DNA of 64,000 nt. Origin: Pseudovibrio sp. Ad37 (GTDB lineage: Bacteria > Pseudomonadota > Alphaproteobacteria > Rhizobiales > Stappiaceae). A program made the position numbers and the translations under genes. Position 1 is the stretch's first letter. Each line of letters starts with the position of its first letter. The notes under the pieces are model-generated. The model was not told the DNA's origin, ran no database searches, and saw only the letters and a list, made by a program, of their open reading frames with translations. The stretch covers positions 154,670 through 218,669 of the forward strand of contig NZ_LMCF01000223.1 of NCBI RefSeq assembly GCF_001623075.1, given 5' to 3'. Shown piece after piece: positions 1 through 8,514 of the stretch.

Positions 1-140
1 TTGCGTCGAAAATCAAAAAGACCAGTTTCAAACTCGGCTTTGGCAGGTAAAAGGCTGGTGTATCGATTGGCTTTGTTGAGAAACATCCATTGCTGTTTCT
101 CCTCTGTGACATTCCGAAAAACACTCCGATAGATCGCCAT
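1..140 (-). CDS. N-terminal part of an unrecognised protein, cut by the window edge
   Basis: Reading the minus strand from an ATG at 138-140 gives 46 open codons to the window edge. The product begins MAIYRSVFRNVTEEKQQW. A GAGG lies about 5 bases before the ATG, which supports this start. I do not recognise the family and see no signal peptide. It is divergent from the amidohydrolase gene at 380, so the roughly 240 bases between them should hold both promoters. The other minus-strand frame, starting at an internal ATG, closes after about 20 codons. The chance that this is a spurious frame remains, because only 46 codons can be seen. Confidence 0.45.
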   Translation of the reverse strand, partial: MAIYRSVFRNVTEEKQQWMFLNKANRYTSLLPAKAEFETGLFDFRR

Positions 141-379
141 ACTGCCTCACCGCTGTTGAAGTTGAACAAACTGCAATATGTGACCTGACGTCAGCAATAA
201 CTTAGCGTGATTAAGCTGTCCTTGGGTTAGTTAAGGAGGCGCATTGGCAGTTCATTTAATTTTACTCAACTGACCCTTTTGCGATTGATTTGCTCTTGCA
301 ATATTTCACTGCACTGGGCCAAAGTGAGGTTCATTTTCTAATCTCAATAAGAATCCGAAGTATTTGAGGGAGCACTCCG

Positions 380-1552
380 ATGCCAACCATTAATCGTCTT
401 GCAGAAATGCACGATGAAATCACCGCTTGGCGCCGTGATTTTCATGAACATCCTGAAGTTCTTTATGAGACACACCGCACATCAGCAAAAGTAGCCGAAA
501 TCTTGAAAGAGATCGGCGTTGATGAAGTCACCACAGGTGTTGGCCGCACAGGCGTAGTTGGTGTTATCAAAGGCCGCAACGGCGGCGCTGGCAAATCCAT
601 CGCACTTCGCGCTGACATGGATGCCCTTCCAATGGCCGAAGAAACCGGCAAGGAATACGCATCCAAAAACGAAGGCGCAATGCACGCGTGTGGTCACGAT
701 GGCCACACCGCAATGCTACTGGGTACAGCGAAATATCTTGCCGAGACCCGCAACTTCGACGGCACAGTTATTCTCGTGTTCCAACCAGCTGAAGAAGGCG
801 GAGCTGGCGCAAAAGCAATGATGGACGACGGCTTATTTACCCGTTGGAACGTTGACGAGATCTACGGCCTGCATAACCAGCCTGGCACTCCGATTGACCA
901 CTTCGCAACCCGCTCTGGTCCACTGATGGCATCCACCGATGAGTTCACCATCACAGTCAAAGGCATAGGTGGTCACGCTGCATACCCACACAACACAATC
1001 GACCCTGTGGTGGTTGGCTCTCAGATCGTATCTGCCCTGCAGTCCATCGCATCCCGTAATGTTGGACCACTGCAGTCTATCGTAATCTCTGTAACCTTCT
1101 TCCAAGCCGGCACTGCATACAATATCATTCCAGACACAGCGAAACTGGGTGGTACCATCCGCACATTGGATCAGGATGTCCGCAAGCAAGCTGCTCAACG
1201 CGTGAAGCAGGTTGTTGAGGGCGTTTGTGCTGCAAACGGTGCTGGTGTGGACTACGATTTCGCAGATGGTTACCCATCCACATCAAACCATCCGGATCAG
1301 ACCAAGTTCGCAACCCAGATTGCTGCTGAAATTGCAGGCAGCGCAGACAAAGTTGATGAAAACATCGACCCAACCATGGGCGGTGAAGACTTTGCTTACT
1401 ACTTAGAAGAAAAGCCCGGTGCTTTCATCTTCCTCGGAAACGGAGAGTCTGCAGGACTGCACCATCCGAAATATGACTTCAACGACGAAGCTATTCCATA
1501 TGGCTGTTCCTATTTCATTAAACTGATTGAAACTGCGATGCCTGCAACCTAA
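380..1552 (+). CDS. M20 family metal-dependent amidohydrolase (hippurate/N-acyl amino acid hydrolase type)
   Basis: 390 residues, the usual length of M20D amidohydrolases, which remove acyl groups from N-acyl amino acids in the cytoplasm using two divalent metals. Visible motifs are HACGHDGH near residue 105 (metal binding), the EEGGAGA loop near 140 (catalytic Glu), and a Gly/His-rich dimerisation domain (GGHAAYPH) near 200. A GAGGGAG ribosome site lies 8 bases before the ATG. It is followed after 74 bases, across a terminator-like hairpin, by a PLP-dependent dehydratase on the same strand, and it converges on an amino-acid ABC transporter. Release and breakdown of acylated amino acids is a sensible joint role, by inference. 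Exact substrate is unknown. Confidence 0.9.
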   Translation: MPTINRLAEMHDEITAWRRDFHEHPEVLYETHRTSAKVAEILKEIGVDEVTTGVGRTGVVGVIKGRNGGAGKSIALRADMDALPMAEETGKEYASKNEGAMHACGHDGHTAMLLGTAKYLAETRNFDGTVILVFQPAEEGGAGAKAMMDDGLFTRWNVDEIYGLHNQPGTPIDHFATRSGPLMASTDEFTITVKGIGGHAAYPHNTIDPVVVGSQIVSALQSIASRNVGPLQSIVISVTFFQAGTAYNIIPDTAKLGGTIRTLDQDVRKQAAQRVKQVVEGVCAANGAGVDYDFADGYPSTSNHPDQTKFATQIAAEIAGSADKVDENIDPTMGGEDFAYYLEEKPGAFIFLGNGESAGLHHPKYDFNDEAIPYGCSYFIKLIETAMPAT

Positions 1553-1571
1553 AATACACATTGCAATTTTC

Positions 1572-1603
1572 GAAGCCTCGGATTTTTCCGGGGCTTCTCT
1601 ATA
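1572..1603 (+). terminator. Terminator-like hairpin after the amidohydrolase gene
   Basis: GAAGCCTCGGA at 1572-1582 pairs with TCCGGGGCTTC at 1587-1597, with one G-U pair and a four-base loop. It lies 20 bases after the stop codon of the amidohydrolase gene. No long T run follows, so termination may be partial and allow some readthrough into the dehydratase. Confidence 0.6.
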
Positions 1604-1626
1604 TTAAAAATATTCAGGCCATTACC

Positions 1627-2577
1627 GTGCAAATATCTAAGCAAGTTATTGAAGTCGCTCATAAACGAATTCAGAAATACATTCGCAAGACACCATCTAT
1701 TGTGAGCGGTAACGGCACTTTTGGCCTGAAGTACTCCATTTCTTTGAAACTGGAACACCTGCAGCATTCAGGTTCCTTCAAAGCCCGTGGAGCATTCAAC
1801 TCATTACTAAACAACTCAATTCCTGAAGCTGACATAGCAGCAGCCTCAGGTGGCAATCACGGCGCTGCCGTTGCCTGTGCAGCTCATGCACTTGGCAAGA
1901 AAGCCAAGATCTTCGTCCCTGAGATCTCCAATCCAGCGAAGATCGATAAGATCCGCAGCTTCGGCGCAGACGTCCATGTCGAAGGTGCCGCCTATGCGGA
2001 TGCTGCAGCACTCTGCACCCACTACCAGCAGCAAACCGGCGCAATTGATATTCATCCATTCGATGCCATAGATACAATCAACGGTCAGGGCACCGTAGCA
2101 TTAGAATGGTCTGAGCAAAGCCCCGATCTGGATACCATCCTTGTAGCTGTCGGTGGCGGGGGCCTCGCAGCTGGTGTCGCAAGTTACTATGCAAACAGCC
2201 CCACCAAAGTCATTGCCATAGAGCCATTTGGTTCCTGCTCCATGAATGCAGCGCTTAAAGCCGGCGAGCCAGTTGATGTCGAACTAGACAGCATCGCGGC
2301 CAACGCACTTGGTGCAAAGCGATGCGGCACCTTCCCGTTTGAGGTCGCAAGAAACCATATCGCAGAATCCATCCTTGTTGAGGATGACGCCATTCTCGCC
2401 GCGCAACGCCGTCTCTGGAGGGAGATGCAGCTCGTCGTCGAACCAGGCGGCGCTACTGCACTGGCAGCTCTGATCTCCGGTGTATACAAGCCAGAAGAAG
2501 GCGAGCGCATCGGCGTCCTATTGTGTGGTGGTAACGCTGAACTCATTCAGGTCAACAACACCCTGCCCGGTCGATAA
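1627..2577 (+). CDS. PLP-dependent threonine/serine dehydratase-like enzyme
   Basis: Fold-type II PLP enzyme of about 316 residues, shorter than biosynthetic IlvA because it has no C-terminal ACT domain, which fits the catabolic or serine-dehydratase class. The PLP lysine sits in HSGSFKARGA, the SGGNHGAA loop binds substrate, and a GGGGLAAG loop holds the phosphate. I chose the GTG at 1627 (VQISKQVIEV...). The frame stays open back to a TTG at 1561, but that would put the upstream terminator hairpin inside the coding sequence. Reaction expected: deamination of a hydroxy amino acid to a 2-oxo acid. Related enzymes such as EutB act in ectoine breakdown, so the substrate is open. Confidence 0.85.
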   Translation: MQISKQVIEVAHKRIQKYIRKTPSIVSGNGTFGLKYSISLKLEHLQHSGSFKARGAFNSLLNNSIPEADIAAASGGNHGAAVACAAHALGKKAKIFVPEISNPAKIDKIRSFGADVHVEGAAYADAAALCTHYQQQTGAIDIHPFDAIDTINGQGTVALEWSEQSPDLDTILVAVGGGGLAAGVASYYANSPTKVIAIEPFGSCSMNAALKAGEPVDVELDSIAANALGAKRCGTFPFEVARNHIAESILVEDDAILAAQRRLWREMQLVVEPGGATALAALISGVYKPEEGERIGVLLCGGNAELIQVNNTLPGR

Positions 2578-2583
2578 AAGAAA

Positions 2584-2611
2584 AGCGGTACATCCATAAG
2601 AAGGTACCGCT
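2584..2611. terminator. Bidirectional terminator between convergent genes
   Basis: AGCGGTAC at 2584-2591 pairs with GTACCGCT at 2604-2611. It is flanked by an A run on the left, which is a T run for the minus-strand ABC operon. It lies between the stop codons of the dehydratase (2577) and the ABC ATPase (2623). Confidence 0.75.
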
Positions 2612-2622
2612 CTCGAAACTCT

Positions 2623-3354
2623 CTAAAGAACTTTCCGCAAGAAACTGCGCGTTCTTGGATCATCTGGGCTCGTGAAGATCTTCTCAGGTGGGCCTTGCTC
2701 AACAATGCGCCCGCCTTCCATAAACAGAACACGATCCGCAATCTCTTTTGCAAATGCCATCTCATGGGTCACGATCAACATCGTCTGATGAGCCTGCGCA
2801 ACGCGGGTAAGCAGCTGCAGAACTTCATCAACCCACTCAGGATCAAGCGCAGAGGTAGGCTCGTCAACCAGCATCAGCTCTGAGTTACTCGCCATCGCAC
2901 GGCCAATACCAACTCGCTGTTGCTGCCCACCAGAAAGAGATGCAGGATACGCATCTGTCTTATCTGCCAGACCAATATCCCGAAGAATCTCATCAGCCCG
3001 TTCAAACGCAGTCTCTTTGGCTTCACCACGAACGGTGATCAAGCCTTCAGCAATATTCTCACGCGCTGTCTTGTTGGCAAACAAGGCGTAGTTCTGGAAC
3101 ACAAACGCAGTTCTCAGACGCATCTCTTTAATCTGCGCAGCATTTGCTTTTCGAACATCGATACTCTTGCCATCAAGAACATACTCGCCCTCTTCTGGCG
3201 TCTCAAGAAAGTTGAGACAACGCAGCAAGGTGGATTTACCGGTCCCGGACGGACCAATAATGGCGATACGTTCGCCTTTTTTGATATCCAGGTCGATCCC
3301 GTTCAACACAGGGACACCATTATAGATTTTTGTGAGCCCGCGGATCTGGATCAT
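2623..3354 (-). CDS. Polar amino acid ABC transporter, ATP-binding protein (cystine TcyN/YecC-like)
   Basis: 243 residues, a standard cytoplasmic ATPase of the polar amino acid transporter family. Walker A is GPSGTGKST near residue 35, the Q-loop is in VFQNYALF near 90, the signature LSGGQQQR is near 140 and Walker B is LMLVDEPTSALD near 160. It is the last gene of a three-gene minus-strand operon. Its ATG overlaps the permease stop by four bases (3351-3354), so translation is coupled. The overall look is close to cystine transporters, but substrate cannot be fixed from the ATPase. Confidence 0.92.
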   Translation of the reverse strand: MIQIRGLTKIYNGVPVLNGIDLDIKKGERIAIIGPSGTGKSTLLRCLNFLETPEEGEYVLDGKSIDVRKANAAQIKEMRLRTAFVFQNYALFANKTARENIAEGLITVRGEAKETAFERADEILRDIGLADKTDAYPASLSGGQQQRVGIGRAMASNSELMLVDEPTSALDPEWVDEVLQLLTRVAQAHQTMLIVTHEMAFAKEIADRVLFMEGGRIVEQGPPEKIFTSPDDPRTRSFLRKVL

Positions 3355-4025
3355 CTGGAAACAGCCTTTGAAAGTCGGTTTTCAATTTGAGTCTGAACGA
3401 AAGCAAGGCTCTCAACCACAGCCCAATAAATAACGGCAACGACAATAAACGTCTCGAAGTACAGGAAGCTTCCTGCAGCTTCTTTCTGCGCAGCACCCAT
3501 CAATTCAGTCACACCAAGCGTAAAGGCCAGACTGGTGCTTTTGATCAGATCGATGAAATAGTTAATCAGCGTTGGCGCAGCAACACGCGCTGCTTGCGGC
3601 AGAATAATCCGGCGCATCATCTGACCAGTAGACATACCAATCGACTTTGCTGCTTCCCATTGGCTACGGTCAACACCCAGGATCGCCGCACGAATACTCT
3701 CTGCCATATAAGCGGAAAAATGCAGAGTCAGACCGATAATCGCAGCAGAAACCCCATCAATCGCTGTGAGGAACGAAAAGAGCTGCGGCAAACCGTAGTA
3801 GAACAAAAAAAGCTGCACCAGCAGCGGCGTCCCACGAAAGAAGCTGATAAAGAGCCGCGTGATTGCATCCAAGACAGGAAAGCGCACCACGCGGATAATT
3901 GCAAACAGCGATGCAAGTATAAGCGCCAAAATCATGGACACACTTGCCATACCCAAGGTTAGGGGTAAGTACTTTAAAAGGATCGGCAAAAGGCCGAGCA
4001 TGTAGTCCAGATCTAAGGCGCGCAT
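3351..4025 (-). CDS. Polar amino acid ABC transporter permease (HisMQ family)
   Basis: 224 residues with about five membrane helices. The conserved cytoplasmic EAA-type loop reads QWEAAKSIGMSTGQMMRRIILPQA near residues 140-165 and contacts the ATPase. The early FISFFRGTPLLVQLFL segment is typical of the HisM/GlnP/TcyL family. A single permease gene suggests a homodimer in the membrane. It lies 128 bases after the binding-protein gene, with a hairpin between, and overlaps the ATPase gene by four bases. Function: moves an amino acid, perhaps cystine, into the cytoplasm. Confidence 0.92.
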   Translation of the reverse strand: MRALDLDYMLGLLPILLKYLPLTLGMASVSMILALILASLFAIIRVVRFPVLDAITRLFISFFRGTPLLVQLFLFYYGLPQLFSFLTAIDGVSAAIIGLTLHFSAYMAESIRAAILGVDRSQWEAAKSIGMSTGQMMRRIILPQAARVAAPTLINYFIDLIKSTSLAFTLGVTELMGAAQKEAAGSFLYFETFIVVAVIYWAVVESLAFVQTQIENRLSKAVSR

Positions 4026-4093
4026 AATCAGTTCTTATTATTAGAGCATGCCCTCGAACGACGGGAGTAAATTCCCGAAGGCATGAAAAAGGA

Positions 4094-4133
4094 AAAGCAG
4101 TTCCACCAAAGATTCTTAGATGCGAACTGCTTT
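4094..4133 (-). terminator. Intra-operon hairpin between binding-protein and permease genes
   Basis: AAAGCAGTTC (4094-4103) and GAACTGCTTT (4124-4133) form a perfect 10-bp stem. Read on the minus strand it is followed by a pyrimidine-rich CCTTTTTC. Such hairpins partly stop transcription or protect the 3' end of binding-protein mRNA, giving excess binding protein over permease. That role here is inference from position. Confidence 0.6.
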
Positions 4134-4153
4134 ACTAATTCTGAACGGACAGC

Positions 4154-4900
4154 TTAGTCAGCTTTGGTGATGTCCGCTCCAAACCACTTGTCGGAGATCT
4201 CAGCCAGCTTGCCTGAAGCCTTCAGTTCGTCGATTGCAACATCTACCTTAGCAGCCAAAGCTTTACCATCTTCATCAGTACGGAACGGCATTGCGTTGCG
4301 AATTTCAGAGAATGGAGCACCAGCCAGCGCCAGCGGCAGCGGAGTTTCTTTGATCACCTGTGTTGCACTGATGCGGTCATGAATAAACGCATCAACACGA
4401 CCAAGAGCAGTATCCTGAGCCAGGTTGCTTTCGTAGGTGCGGATGTCGATTTCATCAGCAAATGGCAAACCGCGCAGAAGCTCTTCAAAATTGGAACCGA
4501 GGTTTACAGCAACGCTTTTGCCTTTAAGGTCTTCAACGCCGCCGATTTCTTCGTTGCCAGCTTTCACAACAACCTGCGCACCGTCATAAACGTATGGCTG
4601 GGAGAAGGTGAACTTGGCTTCACGCTCAGGCGTAATGGTGATCTGGTTCGCAATAGTGTCAATGCGGCCAGCTTCCAGAGCGCCAATCAGGCCGGAGAAG
4701 CTCATGGTAACGAATTCAACTTCATCACCAGTCTGCTTAGCAATCGCACGAGCAACGTCAACTTCAAAGCCCTGCAGAACGTCCTGCTTGACAAATGTGA
4801 ATGGGAAATACCCACCAGACATGCCCACACGGATTGTTTCAGCCTGAGCAGGAACAGCCACGAGAAGGGCAAGTGCAGCAACAGTAGAACGAGAGAACAT
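4154..4900 (-). CDS. Amino acid ABC transporter substrate-binding protein, periplasmic
   Basis: 248 residues with an N-terminal signal peptide ending near AQA-ETIRVG (residue 20). The rest is a bacterial extracellular solute-binding family 3 fold: GFEVDVARAIAKQ near 45, the DTIANQITITPEREAKFTFS segment near 80 and the GVEDLKGKSVAV hinge near 125. First gene of the transporter operon, so its promoter should lie in 4901-5160. The family includes cystine (TcyJ/FliY) and polar amino acid binders. The substrate is not decided by visible residues. Confidence 0.92.
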   Translation of the reverse strand: MFSRSTVAALALLVAVPAQAETIRVGMSGGYFPFTFVKQDVLQGFEVDVARAIAKQTGDEVEFVTMSFSGLIGALEAGRIDTIANQITITPEREAKFTFSQPYVYDGAQVVVKAGNEEIGGVEDLKGKSVAVNLGSNFEELLRGLPFADEIDIRTYESNLAQDTALGRVDAFIHDRISATQVIKETPLPLALAGAPFSEIRNAMPFRTDEDGKALAAKVDVAIDELKASGKLAEISDKWFGADITKAD

Positions 4901-5218
4901 AATCTATTCCTGATTACTATTATTTTGTTGAGCTCGTTCTATCAGAATGAGGAAAATTTTCTACAATTAGCGAAGCTGTGAGCTTATTTAAATCAAATAA
5001 ACTACCAATACTGGAATTTATTAGAACCAGTTACCACAAAACCTCACATGCATAAAAAATACTTCCCATAAGGTGTTCAGAGACAAAATCTCATTTGAGA
5101 ACATCTTGTCATTTCCTGCAATTTACCAGCAATATCACGGAGATGTTACAGGTAAAACGTGCAGTTACCCCTAGTTTTTAGCCAATACGTATAACTAGGG
5201 ACCGACCTCATTGAAAAA
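4901..5218. other. Intergenic region upstream of the ABC operon
   Basis: About 320 AT-rich bases with no credible gene. It should contain the promoter of the binding-protein operon. One inverted repeat stands out: CCCTAGTT (5168-5175) and AACTAGGG (5193-5200), 8 perfect bases with a 17-base spacer, which could be a hairpin or a protein site. Confidence 0.5.
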
Positions 5219-5247
5219 AAATGCTCCCTGCAAAACAGAGAGCATTT
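5219..5247 (-). terminator. Rho-independent terminator of the tenA-like gene
   Basis: AAATGCTC (5219-5226) pairs with GAGCATTT (5240-5247). On the minus strand the stem is followed by a seven-T run, a classical terminator 25 bases after the tenA-like stop codon. Confidence 0.85.
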
Positions 5248-5271
5248 CTGGTTCAGATATGAAGCCTTTTG

Positions 5272-5964
5272 TCAGCTCACCATGTCGAAGAACTCGGCTT
5301 CAAGCTCACACATATGAGTAAAGCTCTCTGAGATCTCGCTTTGGCGCTTCACACGTTCTTCTTCGCCAATCGAGTTCACTTCCCGCTTAATCCACTCAAT
5401 GAACTCTCCAAACTCATCGGTCGCCAGAAACTCAACCCACTCAGCAAGGTATAACCGCTCAGGCCGTGGCTTGGCTGCTTCCCGATGGCCCCATTCGCGA
5501 TAGATCCACTCCGAAGCCAGCAATGTTGCCATGCCATCAACGTAGTGACCTTTGCCAGCTGTCGACAACAGCGTTGCGCCAATTGCCCGGGTAATCGTAT
5601 TGGGCTTTGCAGCCTCATAAACATCAGGCGCGATGCCCAGTTCTTTAAAGGTGCGCTGAAAATACCCCAGTTCGTTGGAAGTCAGTTGCTGCGCAAAACC
5701 AGACAACCGTGCTTTAGCAGCCATTGTCGGCGCCTTGGCAATCAGGAATCCAAGCGCAGATGCCAAGTCCTGAATGTAGTGGTAATCCTCCAACAAGTAA
5801 CGGGTGAACACCTCGGCACTCACTGTGTCATTGCCAACAGCACTGGTAAACGGGTGATTGATCGCCTTATTCCAAGCAGGTCCTGCAGATTTCACAAGCC
5901 AATCCGTAAAGGTCTCATCCGTATGAGTGATCTTGTAGTTGGCATAACTTGCAGTGTTCAGCAT
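5272..5964 (-). CDS. TenA/thiaminase-2 family protein lacking the usual catalytic cysteine
   Basis: 230 residues, all-helical TenA fold. The C-terminal half shows the family block AGKGHYVDGMATLLASEWIY. In TenA_C enzymes this block carries the catalytic cysteine as 'PC'; here the position is part of LAS, so the protein belongs with the Cys-less TenA_E group, which uses acidic residues. TenA proteins hydrolyse aminopyrimidines in thiamin salvage. I chose the ATG at 5964 because a GGGAGG site precedes it by about 9 bases; the longer frame to 6048 has no support. No TPP riboswitch was found upstream. No other thiamin gene is in the window, so the substrate is open. Confidence 0.85.
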   Translation of the reverse strand: MLNTASYANYKITHTDETFTDWLVKSAGPAWNKAINHPFTSAVGNDTVSAEVFTRYLLEDYHYIQDLASALGFLIAKAPTMAAKARLSGFAQQLTSNELGYFQRTFKELGIAPDVYEAAKPNTITRAIGATLLSTAGKGHYVDGMATLLASEWIYREWGHREAAKPRPERLYLAEWVEFLATDEFGEFIEWIKREVNSIGEEERVKRQSEISESFTHMCELEAEFFDMVS

Positions 5965-6239
5965 TCTCGTGTGCCTCCCAACACATTGTCCTGAAGCGCA
6001 TCCTCCTAAAAGTGGTTCGGATATTCCCAAAAAGGATACGCATGGCAAAAACGCTAAGAGCAGGAAGCGTCAATCTTGAACAACGCAAAGTGCTCTGGCT
6101 TACATCTACTTCGAACAATGCCACTCAGAGTTACGCTGCACTAGACGGAAATCACCGTATATGCCCCCTGCAATTTTAGGGGTATCATCTCGCGCCCGTC
6201 TTCCTGCAACACACTGCACCCTCTACTTTGCCGGGAAAA

Positions 6240-6689
6240 CTAAGCCTTCCACTCATACAAAATATCTGGTGCACCTTCTTCATTCTCTGAACCGCTTGTC
6301 CGCTTCACTTCCTTAAACCCATGCACTTCGTAAAATGCTCTCGCATCCACATTCTCAACAAAGCACATAAGCTTCAGATTTCCGGAAGAGTGAGCTTTTG
6401 CTTGGTCTAAGAGCTTTGTACCAACGCCCTTCCGCAGGTGCCGCGGATCCAGATAAAGCTGTTCTACCCAGTCATCTTTGGTGGCCATCATACCTATGAT
6501 TTGCTCATCTCCCATGACTATTGTCAGTTCATTCTCTTTAAAAACAATATTCTGAAAGAACCAAAGATCTTCTTCTGGCGTGTGCAGTCTAGGTATAAAT
6601 GAAAGGCATCGGTCTCGCGAATACCGGTACATGCGAGCGACCTCAGGCAACTCATCATACCGCGCAGCTCTAATTTCAAGTGTCTGCAT
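6240..6689 (-). CDS. GNAT family N-acetyltransferase
   Basis: 149 residues with the GNAT fold: an N-terminal beta strand MQTLEIRAARYDELPEVARM, then the acetyl-CoA site LYLDPRHLRKGVGTKLLDQA (R/Q-x-x-G-x-G/A form) near residue 85-105, then a C-terminal NVDARAFYEVHGFKEV block near 120. The ATG at 6689 follows a GGGGGA ribosome site. The frame extends upstream to 6827, but that part looks unlike the family. Substrate unknown. Confidence 0.85.
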   Translation of the reverse strand: MQTLEIRAARYDELPEVARMYRYSRDRCLSFIPRLHTPEEDLWFFQNIVFKENELTIVMGDEQIIGMMATKDDWVEQLYLDPRHLRKGVGTKLLDQAKAHSSGNLKLMCFVENVDARAFYEVHGFKEVKRTSGSENEEGAPDILYEWKA

Positions 6690-7321
6690 ATTCCCCCCAT
6701 AATTTGGGATAAACCTAGCATAACCTCTACGTAAAGTATTCCCGCAAACACCAATAGCACCACATGGCATCCCATGCAGTGTTGAACCAGAAATCCCGGA
6801 AGTCGGGATGAGCAAGGCGGCAGGCAATGCCTGCGCTACTTGTTTAAAAATGTTTCTTCAGCATTGGCTACACGCCTTGCCCGGGCTTTTTATAATGAAC
6901 AACGTCGCCTCTTTTGCCTATAAGGCACGATAGCCGGTTTCCCGGAAAGAAAGTGGCTTATCCAGACACGTTTCCATGCCCAAACAGTTCCTCCGTCTTT
7001 GACAAACACATCTGCAAAAGCAGGTCTTACTGCCGGTACATCTGCACCTGTCACCGCGTGATACCCTATAGTCCTGGGCCCTTCCCCTCAAACCATGCGG
7101 TCACGTTTGAAGTTCGGTTCACCGGACCACTGAAAGGTGCGTTACGTCTCCCAACAGCCCAACCCAACCTACGACAAACTGACGGTCGCTCCGCCAGCAG
7201 CCCGCTACGTAGGCATAGACACAGAGTATCGAAGGAATTGAGGAGGGGGATAAGTTTTGTGACCAGAGCATTCTCATTCTCTCCGAATGAAGCAGTAACC
7301 CTCTTTCACCTCTAACAAAAA
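6690..7321. other. 630-base region without a supportable gene; structured stretch at 6793-6880
   Basis: Open frames in both directions here overlap each other and resemble no family I know, so I do not call them. On the left there are three nested or adjacent inverted repeats: ATCCCG/CGGGAT (6793-6798, 6804-6809), GCAGGCA-A-TGCCTGC (6820-6834), and GCAAGGCG/CGCCTTGC (6812-6819, 6873-6880). They could fold into a branched RNA on either strand or be a decayed repeat. The right part (7119-7315) shows nothing I can assign. Confidence 0.5.
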
Positions 7322-7343
7322 AGGGCACCCTAAAAGGTGCCCT
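7322..7343 (-). terminator. Terminator of asd
   Basis: AGGGCACC (7322-7329) and GGTGCCCT (7336-7343) form an 8-bp stem with a six-base loop. On the minus strand it is followed by CTTTTTT, 28 bases after the asd stop codon. Confidence 0.85.
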
Positions 7344-7370
7344 CCCTAATCTCATCAGTAGCTGAAAAGC

Positions 7371-8408
7371 TTATGCAGCAGCTTCTGCTTTTGGCTTAAT
7401 CAGGCCGCGGTTCACCAGAACCTCAGCAATCTGAACTGTGTTCAGCGCAGCGCCTTTACGCAGGTTATCGGAAACAACCCACATGTTCAGGCCGTTCTCA
7501 ACGGTCGCGTCTTCACGAATACGGGAAACGTAAGTCGCATCTTCGCCAGCACACTCGTAAGGAGTGACATAGCCGCCGTCTTCACGCTTATCGACAACCA
7601 GAATACCCGGCGCTTCGCGCAGCAGGTCCTGAGCTTCTTCAGGAGAAAGTGGGCTGTCCAGTTCCATGTTCACGGACTCGGCATGACCAACAAACACAGG
7701 CACGCGAACAGCAGTACAGGTTACCTTGATGGTTGGATCGAGCATCTTCTTGGTCTCAGCAAGAACCTTCCACTCTTCCTTAGTGTAACCATCTTCCATG
7801 AATTCATCGATATGCGGGATCACATTAAACGCAATGCGTTTGGTGAACTGCTGAGGCTCAATCGGGTCGTTTACGAAAACAGCGCGGGTCTGATTAAACA
7901 ACTCGTCCATCGCATCTTTGCCACCACCGGAAACGGACTGGTAAGTGGAGACAACGAGGCGCTTGATACCAGCTTTTTCGTGAATTGGCTTAAGAGCAAC
8001 AACCAACTGTGCAGTGGAGCAATTCGGGTTCGCGATGATGTTCTTCTTTTTGAAGTCAACAATATCATCAGCGTTCACTTCAGGCACGATCAGTGGAACA
8101 TCCTGATCATAACGCCATGCAGAAGAGTTATCGATGACAACACAGCCCTTGGCAGCAATCTTTGGTGCCCACTCTTTTGCAATAGAGCCACCGGCAGACA
8201 TCAGGCAGATATCAACCTCGGAGAAATCAAAGTTCTCCATCGCTTTAACTTTCAGCGTCTTATCACCAAAGGAGATTTCTTTGCCCTGCGAACGGCGAGA
8301 TGCCAATGCAATCACTTCATCAGCCGGGAAACCGCGCTCTGCCAGAATATCCAGCATTTCCGCACCTACATTGCCGGTAGCACCTGCAATCGCAACCTTA
8401 TAACCCAT
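7371..8408 (-). CDS. asd: Aspartate-semialdehyde dehydrogenase
   Basis: 345 residues. Makes aspartate-4-semialdehyde from aspartyl phosphate with NADPH, the branch point to lysine/diaminopimelate, threonine and methionine. N-terminal Rossmann motif GATGNVGAEM starts at residue 8; the catalytic cysteine is in NPNCST near 130; the SYQSVSGGGKDAM-type block follows near 160. The ATG at 8408 has GAGGAC 8 bases upstream; the open frame to 8513 has low-complexity sequence and is rejected. It is separated here from leuB (14088-15209), whereas in many relatives leuB and asd lie next to each other. Cytoplasmic homodimer or tetramer. Confidence 0.97.
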   Translation of the reverse strand: MGYKVAIAGATGNVGAEMLDILAERGFPADEVIALASRRSQGKEISFGDKTLKVKAMENFDFSEVDICLMSAGGSIAKEWAPKIAAKGCVVIDNSSAWRYDQDVPLIVPEVNADDIVDFKKKNIIANPNCSTAQLVVALKPIHEKAGIKRLVVSTYQSVSGGGKDAMDELFNQTRAVFVNDPIEPQQFTKRIAFNVIPHIDEFMEDGYTKEEWKVLAETKKMLDPTIKVTCTAVRVPVFVGHAESVNMELDSPLSPEEAQDLLREAPGILVVDKREDGGYVTPYECAGEDATYVSRIREDATVENGLNMWVVSDNLRKGAALNTVQIAEVLVNRGLIKPKAEAAA

Positions 8409-8514
8409 TGGTTTTGTCCTCTTCGTCTCCCCCGCTGGCTTCCGGAGGCTGACTGCGCCCGGTGAGCCCTCTGGCGCCCTCCGTCCCGGGGAGAGCGCGG
8501 GAAAGAGAGGCACC

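Noticed and set aside
6000..6050. Fourth copy of the CCGAAAA dispersed repeat
   Set aside because: Only scattered similarity (AAAAGTGGTTCGGAT...GGATACGC); too degenerate to call.
5965..6239. TPP riboswitch upstream of the tenA-like gene
   Set aside because: The conserved CUGAGA and GAACCUGAUCUGG-type segments were not found on the minus strand.
6914..7315. 133-codon plus-strand frame
   Set aside because: No ribosome site, no recognisable family, overlaps an equally poor minus-strand frame.
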